DNA of 37,874 nt from Bacteroidales bacterium (GTDB taxonomy: Bacteria; Bacteroidota; Bacteroidia; Bacteroidales; 4484-276): the NCBI GenBank assembly GCA_029934065.1, contig JAOZMX010000008.1, forward strand, positions 1 through 37,874. Reading direction: 5' to 3'. Position numbers and translations under genes: made by a program. The notes under the pieces are model-generated. The model did not search any database. It had not been told where the DNA came from and saw nothing but the letters and a program-made list of their open reading frames with translations. Below are positions 24,396-32,750 of the stretch, one piece after another (within the stretch, counting starts at the first letter, position 1; each line of letters starts with the position of its first letter).

Positions 24396-25754
24396 TTAGT
24401 AATGCAAATAATCTTCAACGGCAATTTGTTCTTCGATAAATTTTATTCCGTATTCCTGCAGTTCGTCGAGTACAGGCTGATAAATGTCTTTGATGGTGGG
24501 CACATGAACTCCCGTTAGTTTCAGTCTTCCCTGAAGGATCAGCTTGGAGGCAATGGCAACCGGCAATCCGACGGTTTTCGACATGGCCGTATGCGTATGG
24601 TCGTCGCCCTCCACAACCATTGACGAAATGATCTTTTCCTTTTCTCCGTTAAGGGTGGTAAAGCCGAATTGGTGCTGCATGACGATCATATCGCGGTCAT
24701 GTTTTTCAAAATGCCATTTTTCTTCCAGCAGGTGCTGAAGTATCTGTGCGGGTGTGGCGTTCTTCAGGCCGATTTTGCGACGTTTATCAAACAGGCCCAG
24801 CCAACGCAGCCGATACATGATGGTTGAATCTTCATCTATTCCTACATATTCCGCCACATTCCGTTCAAGCGATACTTCCGGGCGGTATTTCAGGAAGGTT
24901 TCGGTAAAATCGCTGTAGGTCATGTTTCCGGAATTTTCCAGCGTATAGGTGTCGTCGGTCATGCCCAACTGCACCAGCACATTCCAGGTGCGCGAATAAC
25001 CCGGACGGCGCAATGTGCCGCGGATCATCGTCGGAATGTTGTCCAATCCGTAAATGGAACGGTATTTCAGCGAATCGCGGTTCAGGTAAGCTTCAAATTC
25101 GCCGTAATCCAGCACGTTGATCCGTTGAATGCGCGTAAACAACCGGTGATATGGAATGTATTTGTACATCCCGTTGACAATGATCTGTGCCGTGCCTTGT
25201 CCGGCAAGCACTACATTTTTGGGTGCCCAGGTGAATTTGTAGTTCCACGGGTTGTTGTCGTAGCGGGGTGCCACCAGTCCTCCCGTAAAGGAACGGAACG
25301 AAAGCAGTTCGCCTCCCATTTCCCTGATCTGATCGATGATCTGCATGGCCGACATGTGGTCAATACCCGGGTCAACACCCATTTCGTTCAACAGCAGAAC
25401 ACCTGCCCGTTTGGCTTCCTCATCCAGCAGCTTGATCTCGTCGGATACATACGAAGCATTGACCATGGATTTTCCCAGTTTAACACAACTGCGTGCAATC
25501 CCGTAGTGCATTTTTGCCGGCAGCATCGAAATGATCAGGTCGGCACGGCTTACCTCATGCAAGCATTGTTCCTCGTCCGTGGCATCAAATTTTATAGTCG
25601 ATCCGTTGGGATGACCGTTAACCTTTGCCCTGGCCAAATCCTCGTCGATATCGGCAATTTTTACTTTCCAGCCGTATTCTTCCGATTGGTCAAGCAGATA
25701 ACGGATAAGGGTGGATGCCGATAATCCTGCGCCGATTACAAGTATATTCTTCAT
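24396..25754 (-). CDS. Second saccharopine dehydrogenase-like protein
   Basis: A 452-residue paralog of the downstream gene: Rossmann motif LVIGAGLSASTLIRYL, NEMGVDPGIDHMSAM, and GGLVAPRYDNNPWNYKFTWAP where the neighbour has the standard LPAPE and FSWS. The fold and cofactor site are thus kept, but the substrate region differs, most clearly the replaced LPAPE. It may use a related substrate, act as a partner subunit, or serve as a second saccharopine dehydrogenase. It is the middle gene of the LKR-SDH-SDH operon, 57 nt after LKR and 17 nt before the other SDH. Confidence 0.8.
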   Translation of the reverse strand: MKNILVIGAGLSASTLIRYLLDQSEEYGWKVKIADIDEDLARAKVNGHPNGSTIKFDATDEEQCLHEVSRADLIISMLPAKMHYGIARSCVKLGKSMVNASYVSDEIKLLDEEAKRAGVLLLNEMGVDPGIDHMSAMQIIDQIREMGGELLSFRSFTGGLVAPRYDNNPWNYKFTWAPKNVVLAGQGTAQIIVNGMYKYIPYHRLFTRIQRINVLDYGEFEAYLNRDSLKYRSIYGLDNIPTMIRGTLRRPGYSRTWNVLVQLGMTDDTYTLENSGNMTYSDFTETFLKYRPEVSLERNVAEYVGIDEDSTIMYRLRWLGLFDKRRKIGLKNATPAQILQHLLEEKWHFEKHDRDMIVMQHQFGFTTLNGEKEKIISSMVVEGDDHTHTAMSKTVGLPVAIASKLILQGRLKLTGVHVPTIKDIYQPVLDELQEYGIKFIEEQIAVEDYLHY

Positions 25755-25811
25755 TTCGGTAGTTGGTGAATGTTTGTTTGTTATGCCGTGACATAACGTC
25801 AGATGGTTGAG

Positions 25812-27122
25812 TTATTTTAAGTATTCCTCGATATATTTGAATTTCGGGGTCAGTTTTCCTTTGTGAAGGATCATGGCTCCTTTAATTTCGTCAGGTAGTT
25901 CCAGTTGCTCGAAATCAACATTATAATCTGCCGTTGCAATGGCCGGAACAAATTTTTCAAGGGCTTTCCCGAAGCTTTCCGACGACTCGCGCGGCAACTC
26001 GCTGGGCAAAATATCAACTGCCATCACCAGAATGCCGTAACCTTCAAAACCCATTGTCGGCTTGCGTTTCACGGGGTCGTATACAAAAACCGGGTCTTCG
26101 ATCTCGGTGCCTTTGTGCGTAAACTCGATAGATCCGTCGGGATCGCAGGTAACATCGCCGATGACTTTGAGTTTCGGCTCTCCCTTCTCAAACAACGAAG
26201 CGATATAGTCTTTGGTTAAGATTCGCGGATAACGCTCATCCCAATACATGCAATTCATCAATATGGTAAGATGAGGAGGGTATTTTTCGAATTGCGATTT
26301 GTACTTTTCGGGATGATTGTAATAATCAAGCAATTCAAATTTGTATCCTTCCTCTACGGGCTCCACAATGTCTTCTTCCTTAAAAACGACCTTATAAACC
26401 AGCTTGTTGGAATACTCGCCGCTCTTTTTCAGTTTGAGCAGTTCATTCGGGGAAATTTCTACCGAAGGCAACAGGCTTGCAATGTGCTGTGCTCCCCGGC
26501 TGACGTTGCCGTATCCGGTAAAGCCGATGGTAAGCGGTGCCAGTTCGTCGGGCAGTCCGTTTTTGCGTATTTCTTCGCCTACCGCTTTAACGGCATGTTC
26601 GGCTTCAGTCAGCGAATTGTATTTGTGCGACTGACTGATTTTGGTAAACGGTGTATCAATACCCTGTACCTTCAACCGTTGTCCCAACGACCACAAAGAG
26701 TTGATCATTCCGGCAAGCCCGGCAAACCGCCCGAAAAAGATCAGCCGCTTTCCGATGTTGTCTTCAATCTTTTCGTATTCGATCAGGTTGGTTTTTTTCT
26801 CCATCATCTTCTTCAGCATCGGCATGTTGTATGGCTGTCCTTTGATGACGTGCGAAAAGAAGATATAGGTTTTCCCCTCTTCAAAAAACGATATCGGCAT
26901 CTCCTTTACCCCGAAAATAACATCGCATTCGTCCAGCGAATCCGTTAAAACAGCACCAACGGCTTTGTATTCGTCATCGGTAAAGATTCTTTTGGGTGAT
27001 TTTTGAACATGGACTTCAAAACCCTGTTCAATGAGGTCTTTTACAACATCGGGAGGCAAAGCAACACGCCGCTCCATTTTGTATTTATCTTCGTGCCTGA
27101 TTCCAATTTTATGTTTCATCAT
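25812..27122 (-). CDS. Lysine-ketoglutarate reductase (LKR), AASS N-domain type
   Basis: Joins lysine and 2-oxoglutarate to saccharopine with NADPH, the first step of the saccharopine pathway. The 436-residue protein resembles the LKR half of eukaryotic LKR/SDH (AASS): IRHEDKYKMERRVALPP at the start, YIFFSHVIKGQPYNMPML, a FAGLAGMINSLWSLGQRL stretch, FTGYGNVSRGAQHI as the nucleotide-binding glycine motif, and CMYWDERYPRILT and DPDGSIEF in the C half. It belongs to the AlaDH/PNT fold. As the first gene of a three-gene operon with two SDH-like genes it forms a split version of the eukaryotic fusion enzyme. The frame opens ATGATG; either may be used. Confidence 0.88.
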   Translation of the reverse strand: MMKHKIGIRHEDKYKMERRVALPPDVVKDLIEQGFEVHVQKSPKRIFTDDEYKAVGAVLTDSLDECDVIFGVKEMPISFFEEGKTYIFFSHVIKGQPYNMPMLKKMMEKKTNLIEYEKIEDNIGKRLIFFGRFAGLAGMINSLWSLGQRLKVQGIDTPFTKISQSHKYNSLTEAEHAVKAVGEEIRKNGLPDELAPLTIGFTGYGNVSRGAQHIASLLPSVEISPNELLKLKKSGEYSNKLVYKVVFKEEDIVEPVEEGYKFELLDYYNHPEKYKSQFEKYPPHLTILMNCMYWDERYPRILTKDYIASLFEKGEPKLKVIGDVTCDPDGSIEFTHKGTEIEDPVFVYDPVKRKPTMGFEGYGILVMAVDILPSELPRESSESFGKALEKFVPAIATADYNVDFEQLELPDEIKGAMILHKGKLTPKFKYIEEYLK

Positions 27123-27180
27123 TATTCTATTTGCTTTAATGAATTAAGGCGGCAAACATACAAAATTTGAATTGGTTGGT

Positions 27181-27188
27181 CAAAGATA
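27181..27188 (-). promoter_or_regulatory. -7 box for the LKR-SDH operon
   Basis: The minus strand reads TATCTTTG about 58 nt before the LKR start. No TTG is found at the usual -33 distance, so support comes from the -7 box and the position. Confidence 0.45.
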
Positions 27189-27330
27189 TTTGTAAAATAT
27201 TAATATGGGGTGTTTTTGCAATGCTTCAGCATGAGAAAATGCTTGACCCGCTGAAAAGTATGCAAAAAAAAGTTGCTTTTTAATGCGTTTGATTATTTGA
27301 TAAAAAGCAGGATCCCGATGGGGTCGGCTT

Positions 27331-28863
27331 CTATATTTGCTCTGTCAAATAATCGTCAATCCTCTTTTCTTCAATATTAAAGTTGATCCCGATCAGGGTC
27401 ACGGGCTTGTTTTCGGAAAGGTATTTCTTGTAGTAACCTTTGGCTTTTATCTGTTCCATGGCTGTTTTTGCATCCTGCCCCGCGTTGAATTCAATGACGT
27501 AGATGTATTTGTCCGTAGTGATGACGCAGTCGATGCATCCGTCAATGGTCATCACTTCGGTTTCGATGGTGAAGCCAATCAATTTTACTACGAGATAGAA
27601 AACGGAATGAAAATATTTTTCTTTCTGATCAACAATCACATAAGACAGGCCTTTGAAAAGGATATCAATCAGTTCGATAAATTTCTCAATTTTATTGTCA
27701 CGCAAAGCAAATCGCATGTTGATGAGCAATGAATCCGCTTTGTCGATATGTCCGTCGTTGAGCGAAGCCAGCAGATATATTGTGAACGAGCTTTCCACTT
27801 CCTTATTCGGGAAGTCCAGAATGAGAGCCATTTCACGCAAGTTGATTTTCTTTATGGTCAGATAACCCGTTTGAAAAAGTAAAGGAATCAATGAAATTGA
27901 TGTGATTTCATATTTTTCAAGGGCATTAACAGATATCATTTTGTTTTCAAGATCGAAAACCGTAAAGTTGTTTTCTTTGATCATCTTCATCAGGAAAGTG
28001 GGCGTTCCGGTGCTGAACCAGAAATCGCGAAATGCCCTCGATGCAAAAAAGTTTAAAATGGAAAACGGGTTATAAACGAAATTGATGCCGTCCCATGAAT
28101 AGCCGTTATACCATTTTTTGATTTCAACCATGATATCGGGGAATATCTCCTTATACTTTTCACCAACATTTTTAATGTGTTCCTGAAAATAATTCTCAAG
28201 TTCCTGCTGTGTATAGCCTGTGACAGTAGCATAATTTTCATCAAGTGTAATGTCCCTCAAATTGTTCAGGTCAGAAAAGATGGAGACCTTGCTGAATTTG
28301 GACACCCCGGTGACAAAAAAGAAACGGATGTATTGGTCGCTGTCTTTGATTACCGAATAAAAACTCTTGAGTATCTTGCGGTTCTCATCCGCCTGCGGAA
28401 TGTCGTCAATGTAATCTATGATGGGCTTATCATATTCGTCTATCAGTAAAACAACCTTCTTTTTTTCACCGAGCGTATAAATCAATTCCCTGAATTTGGA
28501 ACTGAAATCTGCCGATTCAAGCACAATATTGTTTTGTTTGGCTAATAATAACATTTCGTTATCAATTGCCTTTTCCAGCCCAAGATTGAAGTAGTCAACG
28601 GAAGAAAAAGAGATTTTGATGATTGGATAGGCTTCCCATTCGATTTTGTCGTAAATCCATAACCCTTCAAACAGTTTTTTATTCCCTTTGAAAACTTCTT
28701 TGATGGTATTCAGAAACAAAGATTTCCCGAAACGGCGGGGGCGGGAGAGAAAATAATATTTGTTGGGCAGCAGGTTGAAGATGTGTTCCGTTTTGTCAAC
28801 ATATAAATAGTTTCCTACCGAAAATTCCGAAAACTCCTGTATGCCGATGGGTAATGCTTTCAT
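27331..28863 (-). CDS. AAA-ATPase_like / PD-(D/E)XK (DUF1703) protein
   Basis: A 510-residue protein of a family expanded in Bacteroidota, of unknown cellular role. The N-terminal part opens LPIGIQEFSEF and YVDKTEHI, typical of the family, with Walker A RPRRFGKS (41-48) and Walker B KVVLLIDEYDKP (136-147). The C-terminal nuclease-like domain has Asp445 in GCIDCVI and Glu458 in VIEFN, where the expected ExK reads E-F-N: Asn460 replaces the catalytic Lys. The domain may therefore be inactive or use another Lys. The gene is more AT-rich than its neighbours and stands apart from the operons around it, in line with the mobile habit of the family. Confidence 0.88.
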   Translation of the reverse strand: MKALPIGIQEFSEFSVGNYLYVDKTEHIFNLLPNKYYFLSRPRRFGKSLFLNTIKEVFKGNKKLFEGLWIYDKIEWEAYPIIKISFSSVDYFNLGLEKAIDNEMLLLAKQNNIVLESADFSSKFRELIYTLGEKKKVVLLIDEYDKPIIDYIDDIPQADENRKILKSFYSVIKDSDQYIRFFFVTGVSKFSKVSIFSDLNNLRDITLDENYATVTGYTQQELENYFQEHIKNVGEKYKEIFPDIMVEIKKWYNGYSWDGINFVYNPFSILNFFASRAFRDFWFSTGTPTFLMKMIKENNFTVFDLENKMISVNALEKYEITSISLIPLLFQTGYLTIKKINLREMALILDFPNKEVESSFTIYLLASLNDGHIDKADSLLINMRFALRDNKIEKFIELIDILFKGLSYVIVDQKEKYFHSVFYLVVKLIGFTIETEVMTIDGCIDCVITTDKYIYVIEFNAGQDAKTAMEQIKAKGYYKKYLSENKPVTLIGINFNIEEKRIDDYLTEQI

Positions 28864-28887
28864 AATGATGAATCCTTTAAAGTTTTA

Positions 28888-28918
28888 CAAACTTACTAAA
28901 AATTCATGATCAAAGATA
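28888..28918 (-). promoter_or_regulatory. Two TAnnTTTG -7 boxes before the AAA/PD-(D/E)XK gene
   Basis: The minus strand holds TAAGTTTG (28895-28888) and TATCTTTG (28918-28911), at 24 and 47 nt before the start codon. Neither has a TTG at ideal spacing. Confidence 0.4.
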
Positions 28919-28965
28919 TGCAAAACGGAAAACCATTGGAACGTGACGGAAAAATGTTTTTCCCG

Positions 28966-29508
28966 TCACTCTAAATCTTTGATGATATCCCTGATCGTAA
29001 ATGCCAGGACGATGAGAACGATCCCCATGATTACGGCAATGATCCCCGAAAGGATGACCAGAAATGAAGCCGTTTCGAACGGATTAAAAAACAGAATGAT
29101 CCCGAAAACAAGCATTAAAATTCCGTTGAAAAGCATCGAATTTTTGTTGCCCCTGCTCATCTCATATTTCAGGGCGTAATAGAGTTGCGAAATGCCGACG
29201 ATAATAGCCCATATTCCGATGATCACTACAAAGACCGTCAATGTTTTTTCGGAATAAAAGGTGATGATCGCCCCTACGATCAGGGTTGCAATGGCCAAAA
29301 GCATTTCCGATTGCCAAGGCAGTTTGTTTTTGATATGACTGATGGCGCCGAACAGCATGATCAGCCCGATAATCAGAATGACGATTCCAAAATACATTAC
29401 CACGGCGATGACCGTTTGTTTCGGAACAAACAAAGCCAGCACCCCGTAAAGCAGGGCAATAAAACCATTAAGGGCAAGCGTTTTCCAGTTGTTTGATAAG
29501 TTTTTCAT
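28966..29508 (-). CDS. DUF308/HdeD-family membrane protein
   Basis: A 180-residue inner-membrane protein with six hydrophobic segments arranged as three helix pairs, the pattern of DUF308 proteins related to acid-resistance HdeD. Characteristic parts are GFIALLYGVLALFVP, an LIGLIMLFGAI-like helix and the final GIIAVIMGIVLIV. I choose the ATG at 29508 over an in-frame GTG 18 nt upstream, because the -7 box at 29526-29533 would put the transcription start after that GTG. Function in this phylum is not established. Confidence 0.85.
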   Translation of the reverse strand: MKNLSNNWKTLALNGFIALLYGVLALFVPKQTVIAVVMYFGIVILIIGLIMLFGAISHIKNKLPWQSEMLLAIATLIVGAIITFYSEKTLTVFVVIIGIWAIIVGISQLYYALKYEMSRGNKNSMLFNGILMLVFGIILFFNPFETASFLVILSGIIAVIMGIVLIVLAFTIRDIIKDLE

Positions 29509-29525
29509 AATTTGATTATTTTCCA

Positions 29526-29533
29526 CAAAGGTA
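29526..29533 (-). promoter_or_regulatory. -7 box for the DUF308 gene
   Basis: The minus strand reads TACCTTTG, 17 nt before the ATG at 29508, implying a leader of about 10-12 nt. This excludes the upstream GTG as the start. Confidence 0.5.
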
Positions 29534-29590
29534 ATATTTTCTTTTTTTTTCTGGTATTGAAGTATGCAATTACGGCAGTAAAGCCTTTGG

Positions 29591-30802
29591 TCAGTTATCC
29601 ACGAAATTTTCGTCTCCGAACATGGCCAGTCCGCCCAGTGCCGTTTCGCGGTAAAGGCTGGGCAGGTCTTTGCCGGTTTGTTTCATCACCTTGGTCACCA
29701 CATCGAAACCGATGAAATGTTTTCCGTCGGAAAGCAGGGAATAGCGTGCCGAGTCGAAAGCCCGGGCAGCGGCATGTACGTTCCGTTCGATGCATGGGAT
29801 CTGTACCAGTCCGTTCACGGGGTCGCAGGTCAGCCCGAGGTGGTGTTCGAGGCCCATTTCGGCAGCGTATTCGATTTGTGCCGGTGATCCGCCTGCCAGT
29901 TGTGCGGCAGCAGCGGCAGCCATGGCACACGCCGTACCCACTTCACCCTGACATCCCACCTCTGCTCCCGAGATGGAAGCGTTGAACTTGACAATGTTGC
30001 CGACAAGCCCTGCGGTAGCCAGCGCACGAATGATTTGTTCGTCGCTGAGCTCGTAGTACTCCTGCGTTATTTTGAGCACTGCCGGCAAAATACCCGAAGA
30101 GCCGCAGGTAGGCGCCGTAACGACCACGCCACCCGAGGCATTTTCTTCCGAAACCGCCAGCGCATAGGCAAAAATACGGCTGATGATCCCGCCGTAACCT
30201 TTCATCCTTTTCGATTTAATGTAGTAAGACGAAGCTTTTCGTTGCAACTTCAGCCCGCCGGGAATCAGCCCCTCGTGTGTCAGTCCGTTCTGGATGGCCG
30301 CCTGCATCGTTTGCCACACTTCCATTAAGTAATCTTTAAAATCCTGCGCCTCGGTTTCGAAAACCAATTCCCAGAAAACCTTACCCGTGGCTTTGTAATG
30401 ATCCAGCACATCCTGCATGTTTTTTTGCCGGTAGATCAATTCTTCGGGAACGTCCTTTGTTTTATCGTCCACGATCTTTCCTCCTCCCACGCTGTAAACC
30501 AGCCATTTGTCCGGAACGGCACCATCATCGGTAACTTCAAATTCCAAAGCATTGGGATGAAATTCCTTTGCTTCTTGTGTTTTCCAAACGATTTCCACCT
30601 TTGCCGGTTTTAATGCATCCGTTATGGCAACATCTGTGAGGTGTCCTTTGCCGGTGAGTGCCAGGCTGCCGTACAACGTCACTTTGAAATTGCCGGTATC
30701 GGGATGCTTCTGCCGGTATTGTTTTGCAGCAATGGTCGGCCCCATGGTGTGACTGCTCGACGGTCCCCGCCCGATCCTGAATATCTCTTTTATCGACTCC
30801 AT
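29591..30802 (-). CDS. sdaA: L-serine ammonia-lyase, iron-sulfur dependent, single chain
   Basis: Deaminates L-serine to pyruvate and ammonia with a [4Fe-4S] cluster, in the cytoplasm. The 403-residue protein has the beta domain first (GRGPSSSHTMGP at 11-22, substrate/Ser-binding SSSHT) and the alpha domain second (VVTAPTCGSSG, GCQGEVGTACAM, GLTCDPVNG, QIPCIERN). Cys284, Cys326 and Cys337 have the C-x41-C-x10-C spacing of type 2 enzymes and are the likely cluster ligands. The gene appears monocistronic. Pyruvate formed here can feed central metabolism along with the glycolytic gene pgk nearby, though no direct link is implied. Confidence 0.96.
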   Translation of the reverse strand: MESIKEIFRIGRGPSSSHTMGPTIAAKQYRQKHPDTGNFKVTLYGSLALTGKGHLTDVAITDALKPAKVEIVWKTQEAKEFHPNALEFEVTDDGAVPDKWLVYSVGGGKIVDDKTKDVPEELIYRQKNMQDVLDHYKATGKVFWELVFETEAQDFKDYLMEVWQTMQAAIQNGLTHEGLIPGGLKLQRKASSYYIKSKRMKGYGGIISRIFAYALAVSEENASGGVVVTAPTCGSSGILPAVLKITQEYYELSDEQIIRALATAGLVGNIVKFNASISGAEVGCQGEVGTACAMAAAAAAQLAGGSPAQIEYAAEMGLEHHLGLTCDPVNGLVQIPCIERNVHAAARAFDSARYSLLSDGKHFIGFDVVTKVMKQTGKDLPSLYRETALGGLAMFGDENFVDN

Positions 30803-30881
30803 TTACATTAATTTTTCGTGTGTTAGTAATTTGTTTGTGCAAGTGCAACATGCCTTTGCCAAGGCTTCGGCGGACAGATAT

Positions 30882-30923
30882 AAATCTCAAATCTCAAATC
30901 TGCAATCGTTAATCTGAAATCCC
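30882..30923 (-). repeat. Heptad array E (minus orientation), solo
   Basis: Six exact 7-nt units; on the minus strand they read gggattt, cagatta, acgattg, cagattt, gagattt, gagattt (42 nt). It lies between sdaA and the transglutaminase gene with no four-helix-bundle gene near. Confidence 0.8.
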
Positions 30924-30962
30924 CTATCCCCTTTCGAGGTGAAATCCAGACTTTTGTGCCGG

Positions 30963-32579
30963 TTATTCTTCAACCGGCTCCCATTCGGCAAAGCGATCGG
31001 AAACCACGTATGTTTTCGGCTCGGTAGTCCAAAAGTCATTGCTGTTGTAAGTCCATTCCATGGTTTCGGAACCGCCTCCACCTTCCGTAGTGATCAAAAA
31101 ACGATTGGCAAGGTGTCCGATATAATTGGCCTGATTTCCCGGCCAATCCTGGTCGCCGCCCGAAGGATCGATGGGTACCCAGCCGTAGTTGGGCAGGTAA
31201 ACCTCAACCCAGCGGTGAAAGACGTCATCTATGCAAGCCAGGTCACCACGTACCACAACAGAACCTACGTATCTTGCAGGCAGCCCCGCTGCCCGGCACA
31301 TGGCGATGTAAACAAACGAATATTCGGAACAGGAGCCGTTGCCGCGTGCCAGAACCGTAGGTGCAGTATTCCAGCCCCCCGACATTTCATAATACATGTG
31401 ATCGATCAAATAATTGAAAATTCCTCTGAAAATAAGATAAGCGTTGGTTTCACCGCCGATGGCTTCCTTGACTGCATTTTGAATTACCGGGTGATCGTAA
31501 TGGTATTTTTCATTGTTTTCAAGGTATTTCTCTTTGATCTCCTGCGGGATATCATCCAGCGTTCCCACCTCTTCGGGATAGATAAAATAACGTACCTCGC
31601 TGATCTTTGCCTTTACCTTCATTTTTCCTTCCACGTTTTTTCCGTCGGCCACATTTTTAAAATGGAAATGCGCCGTTTGTTGCCCCCATTTGTCGGTAAC
31701 GATTTCGGGTGACCGGGGGAAATATTCGGGTTCGGTTAAAATGGTTTGATTGGGCCGGTTTTTGGGGATGGCAATATGTACATCGGCAGAAAGAATTTTC
31801 CCGGGACCGAAATTGGTGATTTGGTCCGTAACCGTGATGGTGGAGACATGTGAATTGAATACCCTGAATTGCTCCCCGTCGCGGGTTTTAAGCTGATAAA
31901 TTTTGTCGCGCTGGTAATCAACGGCCCATATCGTGTTTCCGTCGTAGCACATCCCCCGGGTATATTCGCCCGGTGCATCGGTGATGATGATCACCATGCC
32001 GTTGTCGGGATCAACCATATAGATTTTGTCCCTGCTCCGGTCCGATATCCACAAATATTTGCCGTCGAAAGTAATGCCCGTGGGATTGGATGACGGTGAA
32101 CGAAATGCTTTGATGGTGGTGCCGTCATCGGGACTGAACTGGATCACCTGATCGGAGGAGGCGTCAACGCACCACAGGTATTGGCCGTCCCACGTAAGTC
32201 CGCGGGGCGCTTTGGTCGGCGACTGAATGGTTTTTAAAATATCACCGTTTGCCGGGTCAACACGGTAAATCACACCGTTGTAGTTCTCCGAAAGGGGAAT
32301 ACCTCCTTTGATGTCGGCATTCCACAGGGCTTCACCGTCCCAGGCCAAACCTTCGGGCCAGTATGCCGGAGCGGGAATGCTTCGCAATACTTTGCCGCTT
32401 GCAGGATCAATGCAATAAAGCAGGTCGCTTTTGTAATCGGCAAGCCAGATGTTTTGCCCGTCAAAAGTCATTCCCGTCGGAAAATGTCCTGGGGTGTCGA
32501 ATGAGAGGATCACTTCACCGGTGTATGAAAACAACATTGCCGGCAACAATACGGAAAAAATCGTAAAAAGCTTTTTCAT
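30963..32579 (-). CDS. Secreted beta-propeller / transglutaminase-like protein
   Basis: A 538-residue exported protein. The signal peptide is about residues 1-18 (MKKLFTIFSVLLPAMLFS). Five repeats of about 41-50 residues follow, beginning near 34, 75, 125, 166 and 207, with the pattern PTGMTFDGQNIWLAD...IDPASG, as in NHL/SMP-30/Vgb-like propellers; five is fewer than a usual closed six- or seven-blade ring. A linker (about 240-370) leads to a transglutaminase-like domain with Cys417 in GSCSEYS, His455 in FHRWVEVY and Asp471 in PIDPSGG, a complete catalytic triad. Such domains act as proteases, amidases or crosslinkers; the target is unknown. No T9SS tail is present, so a periplasmic place is likely. 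Confidence 0.87.
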   Translation of the reverse strand: MKKLFTIFSVLLPAMLFSYTGEVILSFDTPGHFPTGMTFDGQNIWLADYKSDLLYCIDPASGKVLRSIPAPAYWPEGLAWDGEALWNADIKGGIPLSENYNGVIYRVDPANGDILKTIQSPTKAPRGLTWDGQYLWCVDASSDQVIQFSPDDGTTIKAFRSPSSNPTGITFDGKYLWISDRSRDKIYMVDPDNGMVIIITDAPGEYTRGMCYDGNTIWAVDYQRDKIYQLKTRDGEQFRVFNSHVSTITVTDQITNFGPGKILSADVHIAIPKNRPNQTILTEPEYFPRSPEIVTDKWGQQTAHFHFKNVADGKNVEGKMKVKAKISEVRYFIYPEEVGTLDDIPQEIKEKYLENNEKYHYDHPVIQNAVKEAIGGETNAYLIFRGIFNYLIDHMYYEMSGGWNTAPTVLARGNGSCSEYSFVYIAMCRAAGLPARYVGSVVVRGDLACIDDVFHRWVEVYLPNYGWVPIDPSGGDQDWPGNQANYIGHLANRFLITTEGGGGSETMEWTYNSNDFWTTEPKTYVVSDRFAEWEPVEE

Positions 32580-32718
32580 TGTTATTGAATTGATTTAAAA
32601 ATAATAATGTCAATCATTTTGATTGGAATTGTGCAGTAAAAGTACAATTTCGTTTTCAATGACCAAGGATGTTATGCCAATTATTAGCATAAAATAGTCC
32701 GAAAACTATTTTATCCTT

Positions 32719-32726
32719 TATTTTTG
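32719..32726 (+). promoter_or_regulatory. -7 box for the ABC-F gene, overlapping an upstream TTG
   Basis: TATTTTTG matches TAnnTTTG. It includes the TTG at 32724 that would otherwise look like the gene's first start, so the true start must be downstream. Transcription should begin near 32733. Confidence 0.5.
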
Positions 32727-32750
32727 TCCGCTAAAATCAATATTTATCAA

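Noticed and set aside
27300-27330. Possible terminator around gatcccgatggggtc after the AAA/PD-(D/E)XK gene
   Set aside because: The stem has only about six pairs with a G-T pair and no T-run on the relevant strand.
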